Shown piece by piece: positions 1-11,251 of a DNA stretch of 64,000 nucleotides. The notes under the pieces were generated by a model. That model saw only the letters and a list, made by a program, of their open reading frames with translations. It did no database searches and was not told where the DNA came from. The DNA comes from Alisma plantago-aquatica (taxonomy: Eukaryota; Streptophyta; Magnoliopsida; Alismatales; Alismataceae). The stretch's first letter is position 1. Every line of letters starts with the position of its first letter. The DNA lies in contig OY856413.1 in the NCBI GenBank assembly GCA_963693085.1, positions 745,577,056 through 745,641,055 of the forward strand. The letters are read 5' to 3'. A program made the translations under genes and the position numbers.

Positions 1-751
1 CAAATTTTGGTCAAGTGACCCAATCTCCTAGAACCACATAACATAAAATTCTATATTCCCTATGAAAACAATTGTCAAATCTAGCTTCTAAAATAAGAAT
101 TTGTATAAAAATAGGGATCGTCTTACTTTTGCTTTGACACTCAATTTTTATTACTTTTTTTTAAAGTTATTGTATAAGAATAGGATGAATTTGGGGGTGT
201 GAAAACAAAGAAAGAAGTGACAAAAATATATTGATCCCTCCTTTATTCGACTCGGGATATGAATTTATGGAGTTGTGGCTACATTGGTCACAATTTTTTT
301 CATGTGCACTTTTGGCATCTTTTGATGGTACGCCCCTTTGTGGGGTATGGAGTTTTCATTTTGGGAAGCATGCCACCCCGGACTTGATTTTTGTCTGGTG
401 GTGATTTTTTGCTTCTCTTTTTTAGAAGAAAAATAGAGAGAAGGAAGAGATGTTCTTGTGGTTATAACTTTCAAATTTTTTTTTCATATATTTTTGTCAA
501 AGAGTGTCATTGCTCTAGTTAGAGTATTCTTATAAATCACATCATACACATTTTATAACAAGATATCCATTTCTTAAATATAGGGAAAATTATGCTTGGT
601 TTTGATCGATTCCTTATGACTTGTCAACTATTTTGAGGAGTGATGTTATTAAGGATCCTAGGTGATATGGTGGTTTCAGACATGGCAATTTGTAATAGTC
701 TTTGCAAAAAGTTTACTAAATTCAATTTGGGGTAAACTGATAAACATCTAT

Positions 752-1222
752 TCAAACTGGCCGACTAGATAAAGGCCAAACTATAAAATTGAATTTTTTA
801 GCAAATTTTTGAAAAATTAAAACTAAACTACATAACACGATGAGAGTTTGTAAAAAAATAAGATAGAGTGGGTGGAAGGAGAATGTATCACCCACCTCCA
901 CCCCGAACTTAAGATTTTTATCATCCCGAGAGAAACTTAAATCCAGAATGGAGGGAAGAAAATTACTGGGATCACCAGGAGGTCCTGGTAGCTCATAAAA
1001 TGTCCAGCTGAAGGGGATGTTGATGATGGTTGTAACTTTGAATAAAGGAGCTTCATGGTACATCCAATAGATGGGTGGTTGTGGAAGCTTAAAGAGGCTT
1101 CCATAATGTCTTTTGCCTCTCACTCCTTCCAAAAGGATCCACTCATCTTCCTTTAGATGTAAAGGAAATGTCGAAGATGGATGTGGATTGGGGGAGGTTG
1201 GTGGGTACCTAATTGGTAACAC
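752..1222 (-). CDS. Unrecognised ORF in element E
   Basis: A 156-codon minus-strand ORF downstream of the gag-like fragment. I do not recognise a domain. It is proline-rich in its first third and has a hydrophobic stretch near residues 120-140. At 880-905 the minus strand carries a purine-rich run resembling sequences in the 3' untranslated part of Athila-type elements, so the ORF may be a chance reading frame in a non-coding 3' region. No start context or conserved neighbour supports real translation. Confidence 0.2.
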   Translation of the reverse strand: MLPIRYPPTSPNPHPSSTFPLHLKEDEWILLEGVRGKRHYGSLFKLPQPPIYWMYHEAPLFKVTTIINIPFSWTFYELPGPPGDPSNFLPSILDLSFSRDDKNLKFGVEVGDTFSFHPLYLIFLQTLIVLCSLVLIFQKFAKKFNFIVWPLSSRPV

Positions 1223-1432
1223 TTGCAGTGTCAGATGTGCAAGGTCAGGCAGAGGATCTGGCTCAGGTTTCCCCCCATCACATTGACCTGCATATAGGAT
1301 AATTGGTGGTGATATGAAAGAGACAACTACATTTAGATCAGCATGATAAGTATTTTTGCTTTCCTCAAAATTTATGCAATCAACCTTGGGATAGATGGGA
1401 TTTATTGTTGATATAGCATGTAACTCTAGTTC

Positions 1433-2661
1433 CTATATGCAAGGAGTTCCCACGGGTTCATGAGGGATAAAAATGGGGAGATATTCCTTGTATCCAGTGG
1501 AAGGGGGCTTGTGGACCTCTTCTAAGGGTTGTGTCTCTTCTTCTAAATCAGTTGTGCATGCAATGGGAATTGGTTGTGACAGAATGTGAGGAATCATTTT
1601 GTCAAAGGGGGTTGGATGCTTACTATCCAAAATAGACTCAAAATAAGGGTATTGGTTTTTGATGTCAATTAGATTGTTGTAACTGGTGGAGGGGGTTGTT
1701 GGATTTTCAGATTGACTTTCCTGCTTCGTCGTTTCATATTCAAGTAGTAAAGTCTGTAAAAGAAAGATAGGGATACCCATTTCCTCACTATATGTAAGAT
1801 ATGGCTCCATTGTTTGTGCTATTTCTTCAAGATCCGACATATATGACACAAAAATAGGATCATCATCGTCGTCATCTCTATGAAGAACCATATTGGGTTG
1901 CTCAATATCTATAGGGGGAGTTTGTGATTGATCCTCTAGTAAGGTAGCTAACATGGCTTGACTGAATTCAAGTTTTGCTTGTCCTTCTGTTGCCATCTTT
2001 TCTAGGGCCTTAAGTCTCTCTTCTAGTTCAAAATTAAATTGTGTTTCACCATAGGATTTATACACCCCAAAATTTTGGCCATCCTCGCCACACTCCCCAT
2101 AGTGTCCTTGGCTATAGTACCCCTCATATTGTTTTGGGTGGTATTGCTCCTCATAATAATCTCCAGAAGATGGTGGATTGTAATTTCCATTGCGTCCATC
2201 TTGGTAGGAAAATTCAATATTATAAGGTGTCACCAATTCATGAGGAAACATATTTGAACAATCTATATTTTGGGTTTGGGCTTCTAACAGGGCGGTTAAG
2301 AAGGCTTGGCTGGTTTTTAGTTTTGTTTCTCCTTCTACTGCTATCTTATCTAGGGCCCTAAGTCTCTCTTCTTGTTAAGGATTACATTGGGTTTCATAAA
2401 CATGTTCATAACCCCCAATGTTTTGTTGGTTACACCCCACAAATTTTTTTGATCATATCCCCCATTAGAATATGGATAGCAAGGTTCCCCATAATGGTTC
2501 CCATAAAAATGTGGATTCACATTGTACCCACCAGGATGAAAGGGCTCACAATTAAAAGGGGTGCTAAAATAAGCATGGGGTAGAGTCGGGCAGGCAAAAG
2601 ATGCATGGTGGTAAAGACCACAATAATAACATTGTGGGGGATATTGGGATTCCAACACCAT
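1433..2661 (-). pseudogene. Broken gag-like ORF with CCHC zinc knuckle and duplicated module
   Basis: The reading starts at a methionine about 275 bp downstream of the primer site. A zinc knuckle, CYYCGLYHHASFAC (spacing C-x2-C-x4-H-x4-C), lies within the first 25 residues, followed by Gly/Tyr/Asn-rich sequence. A one-base loss near 2445 shifts the frame, and an in-frame TAA stands at 2375-2377; the frame then runs on to 1433. Two copies of a module can be seen: a Tyr/Gly-rich part followed by a charged helical part beginning EERL(K/R)AL. One spans about 2250-2500 and the other about 1910-2210. Later parts contain an Asp run (about 1865-1885). Gag is the structural, RNA-binding protein of retrotransposon particles. 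A knuckle at the N-terminus rather than near the C-terminus is atypical of Gypsy gag, so an alternative is an accessory RNA-binding protein of this family. Confidence 0.55.
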
Positions 2662-2935
2662 TTGAAAAGGTTTTTTTTAACAATTCAAAAAAAAGAACTA
2701 AAGATTTGTACAAGGCCATAAATTAAAAGGAAAATTTAAGGTATTATGACACAAGGTTAAGAATTACAAAACTAACAATTTTTTACAAACCAGTGCATTT
2801 GCAGAAAAAACAGACTGCCGGAATGGAAACTCAGCAGAAGGAGGAGTAACATTTCCAGAATGTTACTCAGAAGGCATATAAAAATAAAAAAAGTTTTTCA
2901 AAAGGTTTTTAGGGGTTCAAGAAAACAATCCGTTG

Positions 2936-2953
2936 TCCCCGGCAACGACGCCA
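2936..2953 (-). other. Primer-binding site, tRNA-Asp type (element E)
   Basis: The minus strand reads TGGCGTCGTTGCCGGGGA, one base from the tRNA-Asp-complementary primer site usual in Athila-type elements. It lies three bases from the LTR edge at 2957. This fixes the element as minus-strand and marks the adjacent LTR as serving as a 5' LTR for the region 1-2956. Confidence 0.85.
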
Positions 2954-2956
2954 AAT

Positions 2957-4565
2957 TGATATGCGTCGCTTAATATACCAATTACTAAGATTGTTAATCC
3001 TAGAGTTTAATCCTTTTAACTCTCCAGTTAAGGCTAGTTTAGAAAGGGTCGAATCCCAAAGGACAACTTTTAAAGATTTTTTCTTAAAAACCCAATTATT
3101 TGAAGAACTTATTTTATTATTTTTTCGTATTTTTAGATTTAGAATGAAAAGTAAAAGTCAGGTTGGGGGTTGATTTATTACACTAATGCAAGAAAGAAAC
3201 ACAAGATAATATTGTAACCAACAAGAATAATTTTTTCCCCTGTCACAAGGAAAAATGAAATGATTGTTAGCACAAATAAACTTGTGAATGGAAAGACTTA
3301 GAAGTAAAGAAAGCGAATCAAATGATGTTTGAAATCAAAGGGAGAGAATCAAGGCTTTTGGGGTTTTCACCACCTTAGCCTAGGCAAACGATTAATCCTT
3401 AAACGACGGGTTCGATGAAGGCAAGTGAATTAAAAATCCACTAAAGATGATCTCCACATGAGCCCATTAGTCTTGGTGCTCATGTTTCTTAGTTCATCAT
3501 TCTAAAAAGAGAAAATTCGCGATCGTTTCAAACTCTTATGCAATTGAGATTGTCATTCTAAACCCAAATTTCCAAGGTCATATCCATTCGGATTAACTTT
3601 TGATATTATCAATTAATCACTTTGATATATCATTTAGTTATCAATCTTAAAGGCCATCTAGAATCGTTAAGGAAAAACCAAAAGCCATGGATAAGGGGTT
3701 ATTCCCATTGCCTCGATAAAGAACTACTCACTCATGAAGAAGGAGCAAGGAGAGACAGAGGAAGGAAGTGATCTAGCCATCTTTGAGTCTTACGACTACT
3801 GATCCTCAATTAGAGACAATGAAGATGGCTGTCTCTTCCTACCTTGCTCGATTGCTCAAGAGAGGGGAGGTGGAGAAAATGAAGAATTGGATCTAACCAC
3901 AAAGAAATAACGAAATTGAAAATAACACGTAATAGAGATGAAAAACTACTTTATTCTTAAGAACGAGATTATAGAAATACTACAACAGAAATCCTTCATA
4001 CCAAAGTGAGAGAAAAAAGATACCCCAAGGAGGAGGAAGTGCCCCTCCTTTTATAGGAGAAGGAGGGGGGTATACATTAGGTTTAGGACAAAAGAAATGG
4101 CCGCCGATGGCTGCTAACTTTCTGGAACTAGTCAATAGAGGAAATAATTGATTGCTTTACATTCCTTTGCAGTAATTTCCCGCAATAGTGATTTCGAGCA
4201 TATTTTTGGGCCATTCTTAAATTCGGAAGCGGTCCGAAAATATATTTTCCTGTAGATAATTGAATTCTCTTTCAAACGCATACTTTCCCATTAAATTCCA
4301 CCTTGAGATGTGGGAGTTATACTAATTTTGGTGAAAGATATATATTGAAGTCAGACACTACGGGAATTTGTGCAAAATATCTTCTAGGAGAATTTACTGA
4401 TGAGCTATATTCCTACAAAAAAACAAGAAAATATATTTAAAACTCTAAATAAATAGAAAATTCCAAACTAATGCAACTAATAACAAAATAAAGAAGATAA
4501 ATAACAAAACAATCCTAGAAAGATATCTAAAAGATGAAAATAAAGAGATAAGTATACATTTATCA
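2957..4565 (-). repeat. Athila-like LTR shared by two internal regions (family E)
   Basis: A 1.6-kb LTR beginning TG (plus reading) and ending CA. On the left it is bordered by a primer site, on the right by a purine tract, so it is both a 5' LTR for the left internal region and a 3' LTR for the right one. It is clearly the same family as the solo LTR at 54001-55805, matching in reverse complement over the promoter block, the purine-rich leader and the last 100 bp. A TATA box stands at 4049-4055. Confidence 0.85.
4049..4055 (-). promoter_or_regulatory. TATA box of the family E LTR
   Basis: The minus strand reads CTATAAAAGGAGGGG around this position. The same block is present in the solo LTR at 54706-54712, which supports it as the conserved U3 promoter. 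Confidence 0.65.
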
Positions 4566-4648
4566 AAATACCCCATACTTGAAAATTTGCTTGTCCTCAA
4601 GCAAATAAAATCACAAATAAAGTCCAATTTATACTCCCACTATGCCAT
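4566..4648 (-). other. Purine tract and 3' end of a second E internal region
   Basis: On the minus strand this reads into the LTR as GAGGACAAGCAAA followed by CAAGTATGGGGTATTT and then TGATAA. The GAGGACAAGCAAA and GTATGGGG pair just before a 3' LTR is characteristic of Athila-type elements. The region is continued at 8851, on the far side of the inserted solo LTR H. Confidence 0.75.
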
Positions 4649-5344
4649 TGTAACATACTGAAATTTGGGTACCAGGTTTATTTTGAGTGATAATTCATAA
4701 ATTTTTCAATACTTTTTATCAACTACAATCAAGTCTTTCCTCCCAACTACTATGATCCTTTTTAATTATTTTCACAGTCCTCAATACAAATTAGCTTCCT
4801 TTCGAGCTTCTTGCATTCATTATCTTCGATAGAGATATATTTACAAAATGCTCCCTCAACTTTCTTCATGAATCATTCCAATGTCAAATGGAATCATTAA
4901 TTCCTAGATATCTTGATTTCGCCTCACATGCATGGAGCACTCTCGATTTTTTATACTAGCGGCTTGGAATTAATGGAAAATATCAATTGTATTAAAATAC
5001 ACATTATTAGTTCTATTATGATGATAACCTAAATAGTCAATGTTAGAAATAGAACGATAGACATTAATATTCTAGAATATAGCTCCACAAGTATGGAATG
5101 ACCGGTCAAATTCTCAATGCAATTAGCATTATATTCTGGGAGTTATCAAATTTGGAGTTAATTGTTATATGAGGGTTAATGACAAATTAATTAGGATATT
5201 CACTATAGGCATAAGTTGATATCTTAATAAGAGACGTAACGCCCCTCCCGCAAGTCTCGCGGGCCTTCGCGTCTTTCCCCAACCTAATGTCGTAGTCGAC
5301 GGTTTTGCAGTATCCTCCCCTTCGACTCCCATGAACCCTAGCAC

Positions 5345-5538
5345 CAGGGGATAAATAATAATTAGATATATATATGTTTTACAGTGTATTTGACATAATT
5401 GGTGACTAGCAGAAGTGGTACTTTGTGTCTTTAGTTGTGTAAATAGTGCAGGTTCAAATCTTAGTGAGTGCATATTTTATTTTTCAGCCCCCTTTAGGAA
5501 CTCAGCCCCCCTATTGTGTATTTCTGGTTCCGCCCCTG
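5345..5538. mobile_element. Non-autonomous hAT element (MITE-like)
   Basis: A 194-bp element is flanked by an exact 8-bp duplication, CCTAGCAC, at 5337-5344 and 5539-5546; 8 bp is the hAT target size. The right end reads GGTTCCGCCCCTG, i.e. terminal sequence CAGGGGCGGAACC on the other strand, typical of Tip100-type hAT elements. The left end shares only CAGGGG, so the inverted repeat is degenerate. It encodes nothing and would need a transposase from elsewhere. It sits in U3 of LTR H, just upstream of the TATA box. Confidence 0.85.
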
Positions 5539-5558
5539 CCTAGCACCCCGCCCTAGCC

Positions 5559-5565
5559 TATATAG
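5559..5565 (+). promoter_or_regulatory. TATA box of LTR H
   Basis: TATATAG inside CCTATATAGGCAG, followed by an abrupt GC-rich leader (about 5580-6690), the arrangement also seen in the LTRs of A and B. The hAT insertion ends only 20 bp upstream, so it may have changed promoter spacing. Confidence 0.5.
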
Positions 5566-8500
5566 GCAGCTATATGACCATGGGCACGATACTAAGACAC
5601 CAAGCCTGGCAACACCCTGAACCTGCCGCCGCCAAGTCTCCCCGACCTGCTGAACTTCCAGCAAAGCTAGATCAGACCATGGTGCCGCGACCAGTGATGA
5701 GCAAGCCACCTGATTTCCCACCTGCAACGTCAACGATTGTTGAGCTCGGATCCTTGGGACAACAGTGTAGAAGAAGGTAGCGACAAGTCTGACCCTCATT
5801 AGCACCAGGAACCTGCCGCCATTGTTCACCAGTGCGGCAACACCTGAGGACAGCGCCCTGACCGGCAACCGCCTGCGGGCTTTTAACGACACCACCTCCA
5901 GCGCCAACCTTCCAACCTAGCCACTGGGCAATACCAGCCGCACTGAGAAACCTAGGAGGTCTCCCTCTCTTTCTCGGCGCCACCTACAATTACCCCGACC
6001 AACAGATGCCGTCACCAATCTGCAACACAGGGAACTCGGCAGTCCATTGTCTTGATGCCAACACAGACCTACAACGGTCAACGGCACCGCCCTCAGAATC
6101 TCCACGATGCTCCCCAGTCTGTCAGACCCGACGCCGCTGCCTCGCCAGCAAGGAAACCACTAGGCATCACCGGAAGTCCTGCACACCTGCAACTCCCTCC
6201 GACAACTACCCAATTTCCAGGCCATCTACTTCCATCCTACGTGATTCTATGCTCGTGGAACCCTGATTCCCACCGTGGGAGAACATCTGAAACACCTAAC
6301 TATGGCGACTGGTTTCTCGGCCAAACTGGTATGGCTTGCACCATCAATTCCGGCCGCCTACATACTGCACATCTGTAGGTCGCCAGCCAGCTCAACTCAG
6401 ACCAGAAACCAGCGCATGTACCTGATGCCTTGCAACTTCATCGCCCATGAACCACCAAGTATTCACTTCAAGCCTGAACATCGCCAGCCAACGCCGAACC
6501 CCTTCGGCGCCCTTTTTTTTTCCTGTCTTCAACCACGTGATCACTCATATTCACCGTCTGCAAGCCTCTGGTATCACTGCCCCTACTTGACTAATCGCCT
6601 TCCCAGTGATTTCATAACCCAATCTACCTCGGCAGATCTACAAACACGGGTGTTCAACCTCCTCGACAACCACAACCAATAGCTTGAACACTGAAAGCAA
6701 TAGAACGACAACCCTCCCTCCTTTCTCAAGACCGCACTAGAGTCCCTTGCCTTCAGCACAAGATGCCATCTTCAGTTTGCGACCTGTACAAGGAAGAACT
6801 AATCGCAACAGATTGAAGGAACCTGTCTAGGAATCCCAAGCTACTTGAATCCTAGACTCAATGCCCACCCTAGTAGAATCATGGACAAGGAAGGGGAACA
6901 AGGAACGAGTTATTGATTTTAACTCTAACCAATAGTGCCTCACACGAACGGTAAGGTATCTTTGACTTCTGCATTTATTAGTTCAGTACTTGAGATAATA
7001 GTATAGAAATAACCTTATTTACTAAAGTGTCTTGAGTACCAAACCAACATATCTACATAATTTACATACACATGGATGAATGCATATATAACACTAAACA
7101 AGAGGCCTTTAACTAAATTCCCTAAGTGTAGAAATAAACTAGTTCACGAGAAGACTAGGTGGTAATACTATATATATATATACATATGAATGCATCAAAA
7201 GCATGTGGAGTAACTAGCTTAATGACTATATGTTCAATATATTTATGCATTTAATATTGTTATATCATGTAGTAGCTTAGCTACTAAGCTAAATAACTAA
7301 ATAAGATAAAACATACACATGGATGGACTCATGTTAACACAAAATTAGTTTAGATGGCATATTGATGGAACAAAGTATGAATTTACCCTATTATAGCTCA
7401 TCTAGATTCTACTTATATTTGAGAACATAATTAGTATCTAAGTATATGATTAGTGTATATCAAGATATGTTGAAATTGAACCCTAGATACCCTTAGTAAG
7501 TATTGTGTGGGTAAATAAACATTTTCGTGACTAAATATATTTCTATATATATATTAGAAAGAATAATAATTTAGGCCTTAATGATAGAGGAAACAATATC
7601 ACTAGTTAACTTAATATTATAGGATGGAATGGAATGATATTTTCACACTAATATACCTAAGTTGGAAAGCTTATATATACATTTAGATACATGGGTAACT
7701 TGGACATATCTAGAACTATTTGACTAACGATGGATCTTATAAATAGAAGGATTTGAAACCCTAAATGGGAGATAACAATTTGTAATATCAGGTAATAATT
7801 CAAGATGAACCCTAATCATGAATAGTAGAAATTGAACAATAAATTCCAAGCCAAGTGATAACATCATTACATAAATTTGTAGATTCTTCTCCTTGGAGCC
7901 TTGTTATGATTGATCAATTTATGGAGCGTTGAATAATTTGAGGTACTAGATTCTCTATTTTTATATTGAGTTGTTCATTTTCCTCTTGAATGCCTTGTAC
8001 ATTGTTTAGTGGTGAACCCTATACTTGTTTAAGCCTTTCCTACCTCTTTGAAAGTTCACCACCTCAGATTGATTATTGTTTGAATGCATTGAATATTATA
8101 ATAGCACTTGAATTGATCTATTTAGAGTTTTGACTCCCTGGACATTGGTCCCTTTGGGCTTTGGCCCCTTAGAGCTTTGGCTCACTTGAGGTAGGGTACG
8201 CCCCGCCGCCCTGTGCACATGTGTAATATATTAGTTGTCCCCCAGTCGACTGGTTAACATAGTAATTAGGCTCAATGTTGTTCTTTCATAGATGATTGAA
8301 CATAAGGCATTGTTTCCCTAGAAGGAAATGATATGATAGTGCTCAACCTTAATATTCAAAATTTGATCATTGCAAATATTTTGATAATTTGATATCTTGA
8401 ACTATTTTGCATATCCTTGTGGAAACTTGATCTTGAAATACAACCATTGAAATATTTCTATCCTTGCTTTGATGAAGTTAGTCCACCAAATATTCCTTTC

Positions 8501-8850
8501 TTAGATTTGATATTACCTTGAATCATATTTAGTACCTATATTTTAGAAATAGCTCGATATAAGAATTTAGTACCAGCTCTGCTGACCTTTATTTCCCTTC
8601 AATGGGGTCCATGTGTGGTTTCGTTCCCTTTGGGAACTCATGGGCAGGTAGTAGATGGAAGAACTTGAAGAGACATGCATTGGGTAGTCCTCCGTTGAAG
8701 AGTATATAGTAATGAAATGTTATTCTTAAACTTTGTAATCATATTTGTAAGCTTCTGCGACTCTGATGTACAAGCATGAATGTAAAAAGGAATGTTTATG
8801 TTTTTGATATTATTTTGTAAATATTTGATCGCAAAGATCGAGTCTTTACA

Positions 8851-9483
8851 GCCATCCTCACCTTAATAACATCACTACAATCCTCACCTCCAAATTTTGG
8901 CCAAGTGACCCAATCTCCTAGAACCACATATCATAAAATTATATATTTCCTATCAAAACAATTGTCACATCTAGCTTCTAAAATAAGAATTTGTAGAAAA
9001 ATAGGCATCGCCTTACTTTCCCTTTGACACCCTCAATTTTTATTACTTTTTTTTTAAGTTATTGCACAAGAATAGGATGAATTTGGGTGTGTGAAAACAA
9101 AGAAAGAAGTGACAAAAATATATTGATCCCTCCTCTATTCGACTCGGGATATGAATTTATGAAGTTGTGGCTACATTGGTCACACATTTTTTCATGTTCA
9201 CTTTTGGCATCTTTTGATGGTACACCCCTTTGTGGGGTATGGAGTTTTCATTTTGGGAAGCATGCCACCCCATAATTGATTTTTATATGGTGGTGATTCT
9301 TTGCTTCTCTTTTTTAGAATTAAAATAGAGGGAAGGAAGAGATGTTCTTGTGCTTATAACTTTCAAAATTTCTTTTTTTTTCATATATTTTTGTCACAGA
9401 GTGTCATTGCTCTAGTTAGAGTATTCCTATAAATCACATCATACAAATTTTATAACAATATAATCCATTACTTAAATATAGGG
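8851..9483 (-). mobile_element. Second E internal region, 3' part
   Basis: This continues 4566-4648 once solo LTR H is removed. Bases 8891-9483 match 1-585 in the same orientation, with scattered substitutions. No coding sequence is visible. It breaks off at 9483, where a patchwork junction leads into a family D LTR fragment, so the gag part of this second copy is missing. Confidence 0.75.
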
Positions 9484-9521
9484 TAATGTCCATAACAAGA
9501 TAATTTTATAACAAGATAATC
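9484..9521. other. Patchwork junction (filler DNA)
   Basis: Thirty-eight bases join the E internal region to a D LTR fragment. They are built from pieces of both neighbours: TAATGTCCAT recurs at about 9536, and TTTATAACA-GATAAT resembles about 9450-9465. This looks like templated filler made during double-strand break repair. Confidence 0.5.
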
Positions 9522-11251
9522 CATTGTGTATAGGCTAATGTCCATTGGATAAAGAGAATGAATAAGCATATGTGAATTTCTCAACATAGAAGAATAGGGG
9601 ATACATCATACCTCAACTTCAGAGTCTAAATAGTCTAACTCAAGCCTAGGCCTCCAAAGAATCTCTAGGGAAGACATATAGGTCCAATAAGTAAGGTTAC
9701 CAAGCTTAGAGAGGTTGGTTTCTCCAACAAAGCTCCTATCTTGAGCAAGAAGCAGCTTCTTCACTTTAGAGGTGAAAAACCCTAACAAAAGAACATGGAG
9801 ATGATGTGTTTATGGGTTCTAGGTGGGGTTTCACCATGGAAGGTCATGGTTCCGACCTGAAGGAAGGTGGAAGTAAGACTAACAACATGAAAATAGCAAG
9901 AAAAGTAGAAAAATTACTAGTTTTGGTCGAAATAACCAAGGAGGAGCTTTAGAAACCCAAAATAGAGCAAATTTGGAACCCTAGGAGCCTTCTCCACCAA
10001 GGTAGGCACCTCCTTTTACCATGGAACAATATATTTGTGGAAAAATAGATTAAGAATGATGATCTAAGCTAGAGGAAATAAAGGAGAGAAAGAGTTTTTG
10101 AATTGGGAGTTGGGAAGGGGTAGATATGGCTATATAAAGAAAGAGGTCAAGTATGAGGTGTCTATAAGACTTTCCATGTGTCATGTATAGGGGTGTCCAT
10201 GGACATGCAAGCCTTTATGGATAAGAAATAAGTCAAGCAGGAGGTGTCAAGTTACTTTCCATGTGTCCAATGCTAAGGGTGCCTATGGACATGCAAACCT
10301 TTATGGATAAGGAAGAAGTCAAGCATGAGGTGTCCATGGAGCTTTCCATGTGTCCTTAGCCTAGGGATTTCATGGCCATGCAAGAGGACAGCTCATAGAG
10401 GTTTCTTAAATATCAAATTTAGGTTTATGGACACTTATAGGCCATCCCAACTGACCTCTAATCAAAGAAATAACCCCACTGGTTGATAGCTTCTAAAGAT
10501 AAGCTCATTTATAAAGAGAGTAATCCCTAAAATGCCCTTGGAAAGAAACACCTTCAAACCAAGGTGCAACTAGGCGCCCTATGGTTCAAAAAATTGAGAA
10601 TGGTAAGGGAATATATAAGGATTATAATTCATTTGACCATTTACAAAGAAAACCTCCCAATTGGGTAAATTGCAAAAAAGTCCAAAATGTACCTAAAATT
10701 GCATAACTTGCACAAACAATGTCCAAATTGGACCAAACTTCATCCACAAGTTATATTTAATGTTTTGAATATGAATTTACCATTATTTACATATTTTGAA
10801 GTTATATAATCACATTATTCATTACTTCTTCCTTTTACTCATTTTCTCTCCTAAACTTATCCTAATATTTCAAGGTTGTCCAAATTAGATGAAATTTGAC
10901 ATGTAGGCAAATTTTGATGTGTAGATTATGAATTTGAAGTTGTTTCAAAATTTGAGACTTATTTTTATGAGATATGTCATATGCCCCATTAACGACCCAT
11001 AATCTAAATTATTCATCCAATTAACTTCCTTATCTTCATATTACCACCAAAATGAGTTATGTGGCATATTTTATGTATCCATTATAAACCTAAGATTAAT
11101 GTTAGAACATTAGGCTATATTAATGTGATCTATACATGCATTAGCTCATTGGGGTTATACTAAACATCTATTTAGATCTAACCTTCAACCTTGTTTGGCT
11201 AAGTCCAAAATGTCAACTTCCAGGGTAGGGTCTGAGATCTAGTATGTTACA
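9522..11251 (-). repeat. Truncated family D LTR (D0)
   Basis: This matches the right-hand 1.7 kb of the complete D LTRs (42818-45666 and 46401-49240). It starts at CATTGTGTATAGGC and ends at TATGTTACA. The remaining part of the LTR is missing. A 60-codon minus-strand ORF (9606-9788) is kept in frame as in the other D copies. The sequence after 11251 does not match a D internal region, so this end probably marks an insertion into the family C leader that follows. Confidence 0.75.
9606..9788 (-). CDS. 60-codon leader ORF of D LTR (copy D0)
   Basis: A 60-residue reading frame, starting MLGFFTSKV and ending DSEVEV, with exact counterparts at 44021-44203 and 47604-47786. It lies about 300 bp downstream (minus strand) of a TATA-like sequence, in the expected leader. 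No domain is recognised. About 12 of 17 base differences from the third copy change the amino acid, which argues against strong protein selection. It may be a short upstream ORF or chance. Confidence 0.25.
   Translation of the reverse strand: MLGFFTSKVKKLLLAQDRSFVGETNLSKLGNLTYWTYMSSLEILWRPRLELDYLDSEVEV

Larger units (their letters stand above)
1..2956 (-). mobile_element. Internal region of a non-autonomous Athila-like LTR retrotransposon (family E, copy 1)
   Basis: Read on the minus strand, this stretch starts at a tRNA-Asp-type primer site beside the LTR at 2957 and runs off the window at base 1. It holds a broken gag-like ORF with a zinc knuckle (1433-2661), an unrecognised ORF (752-1222) and about 750 bp of AT-rich sequence. 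No protease, reverse transcriptase or integrase is visible. Bases 1-585 are repeated at 8891-9483, where they belong to the 3' part of a second internal region. The region is therefore probably nearly complete, with its purine tract just outside the window. The small size and missing pol mark it as a non-autonomous derivative of the Athila/Tat Gypsy lineage. Confidence 0.7.
4644..8855 (+). mobile_element. Solo LTR H (4649-8850) with GCCAT target duplication
   Basis: A 4,202-bp LTR starts TGTAACATAC at 4649 and ends CTTTACA at 8850. It is flanked by identical GCCAT at 4644-4648 and 8851-8855, and joining the flanks restores the E internal sequence. No primer site follows the right end and no purine tract precedes the left, so it is a solo LTR left by recombination between the two LTRs of a full element. 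Plus orientation is inferred from a TATA box at 5559 followed by a GC-rich leader, and from the 3' end GCTTCTGCGACTCTGATG, which matches the U5 ends of the Gypsy LTRs here. The stretch 6700-8850 is AT-rich with no gene. Short ORFs at 5494-6682 lie in the GC-rich leader and look non-coding. Confidence 0.8.
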
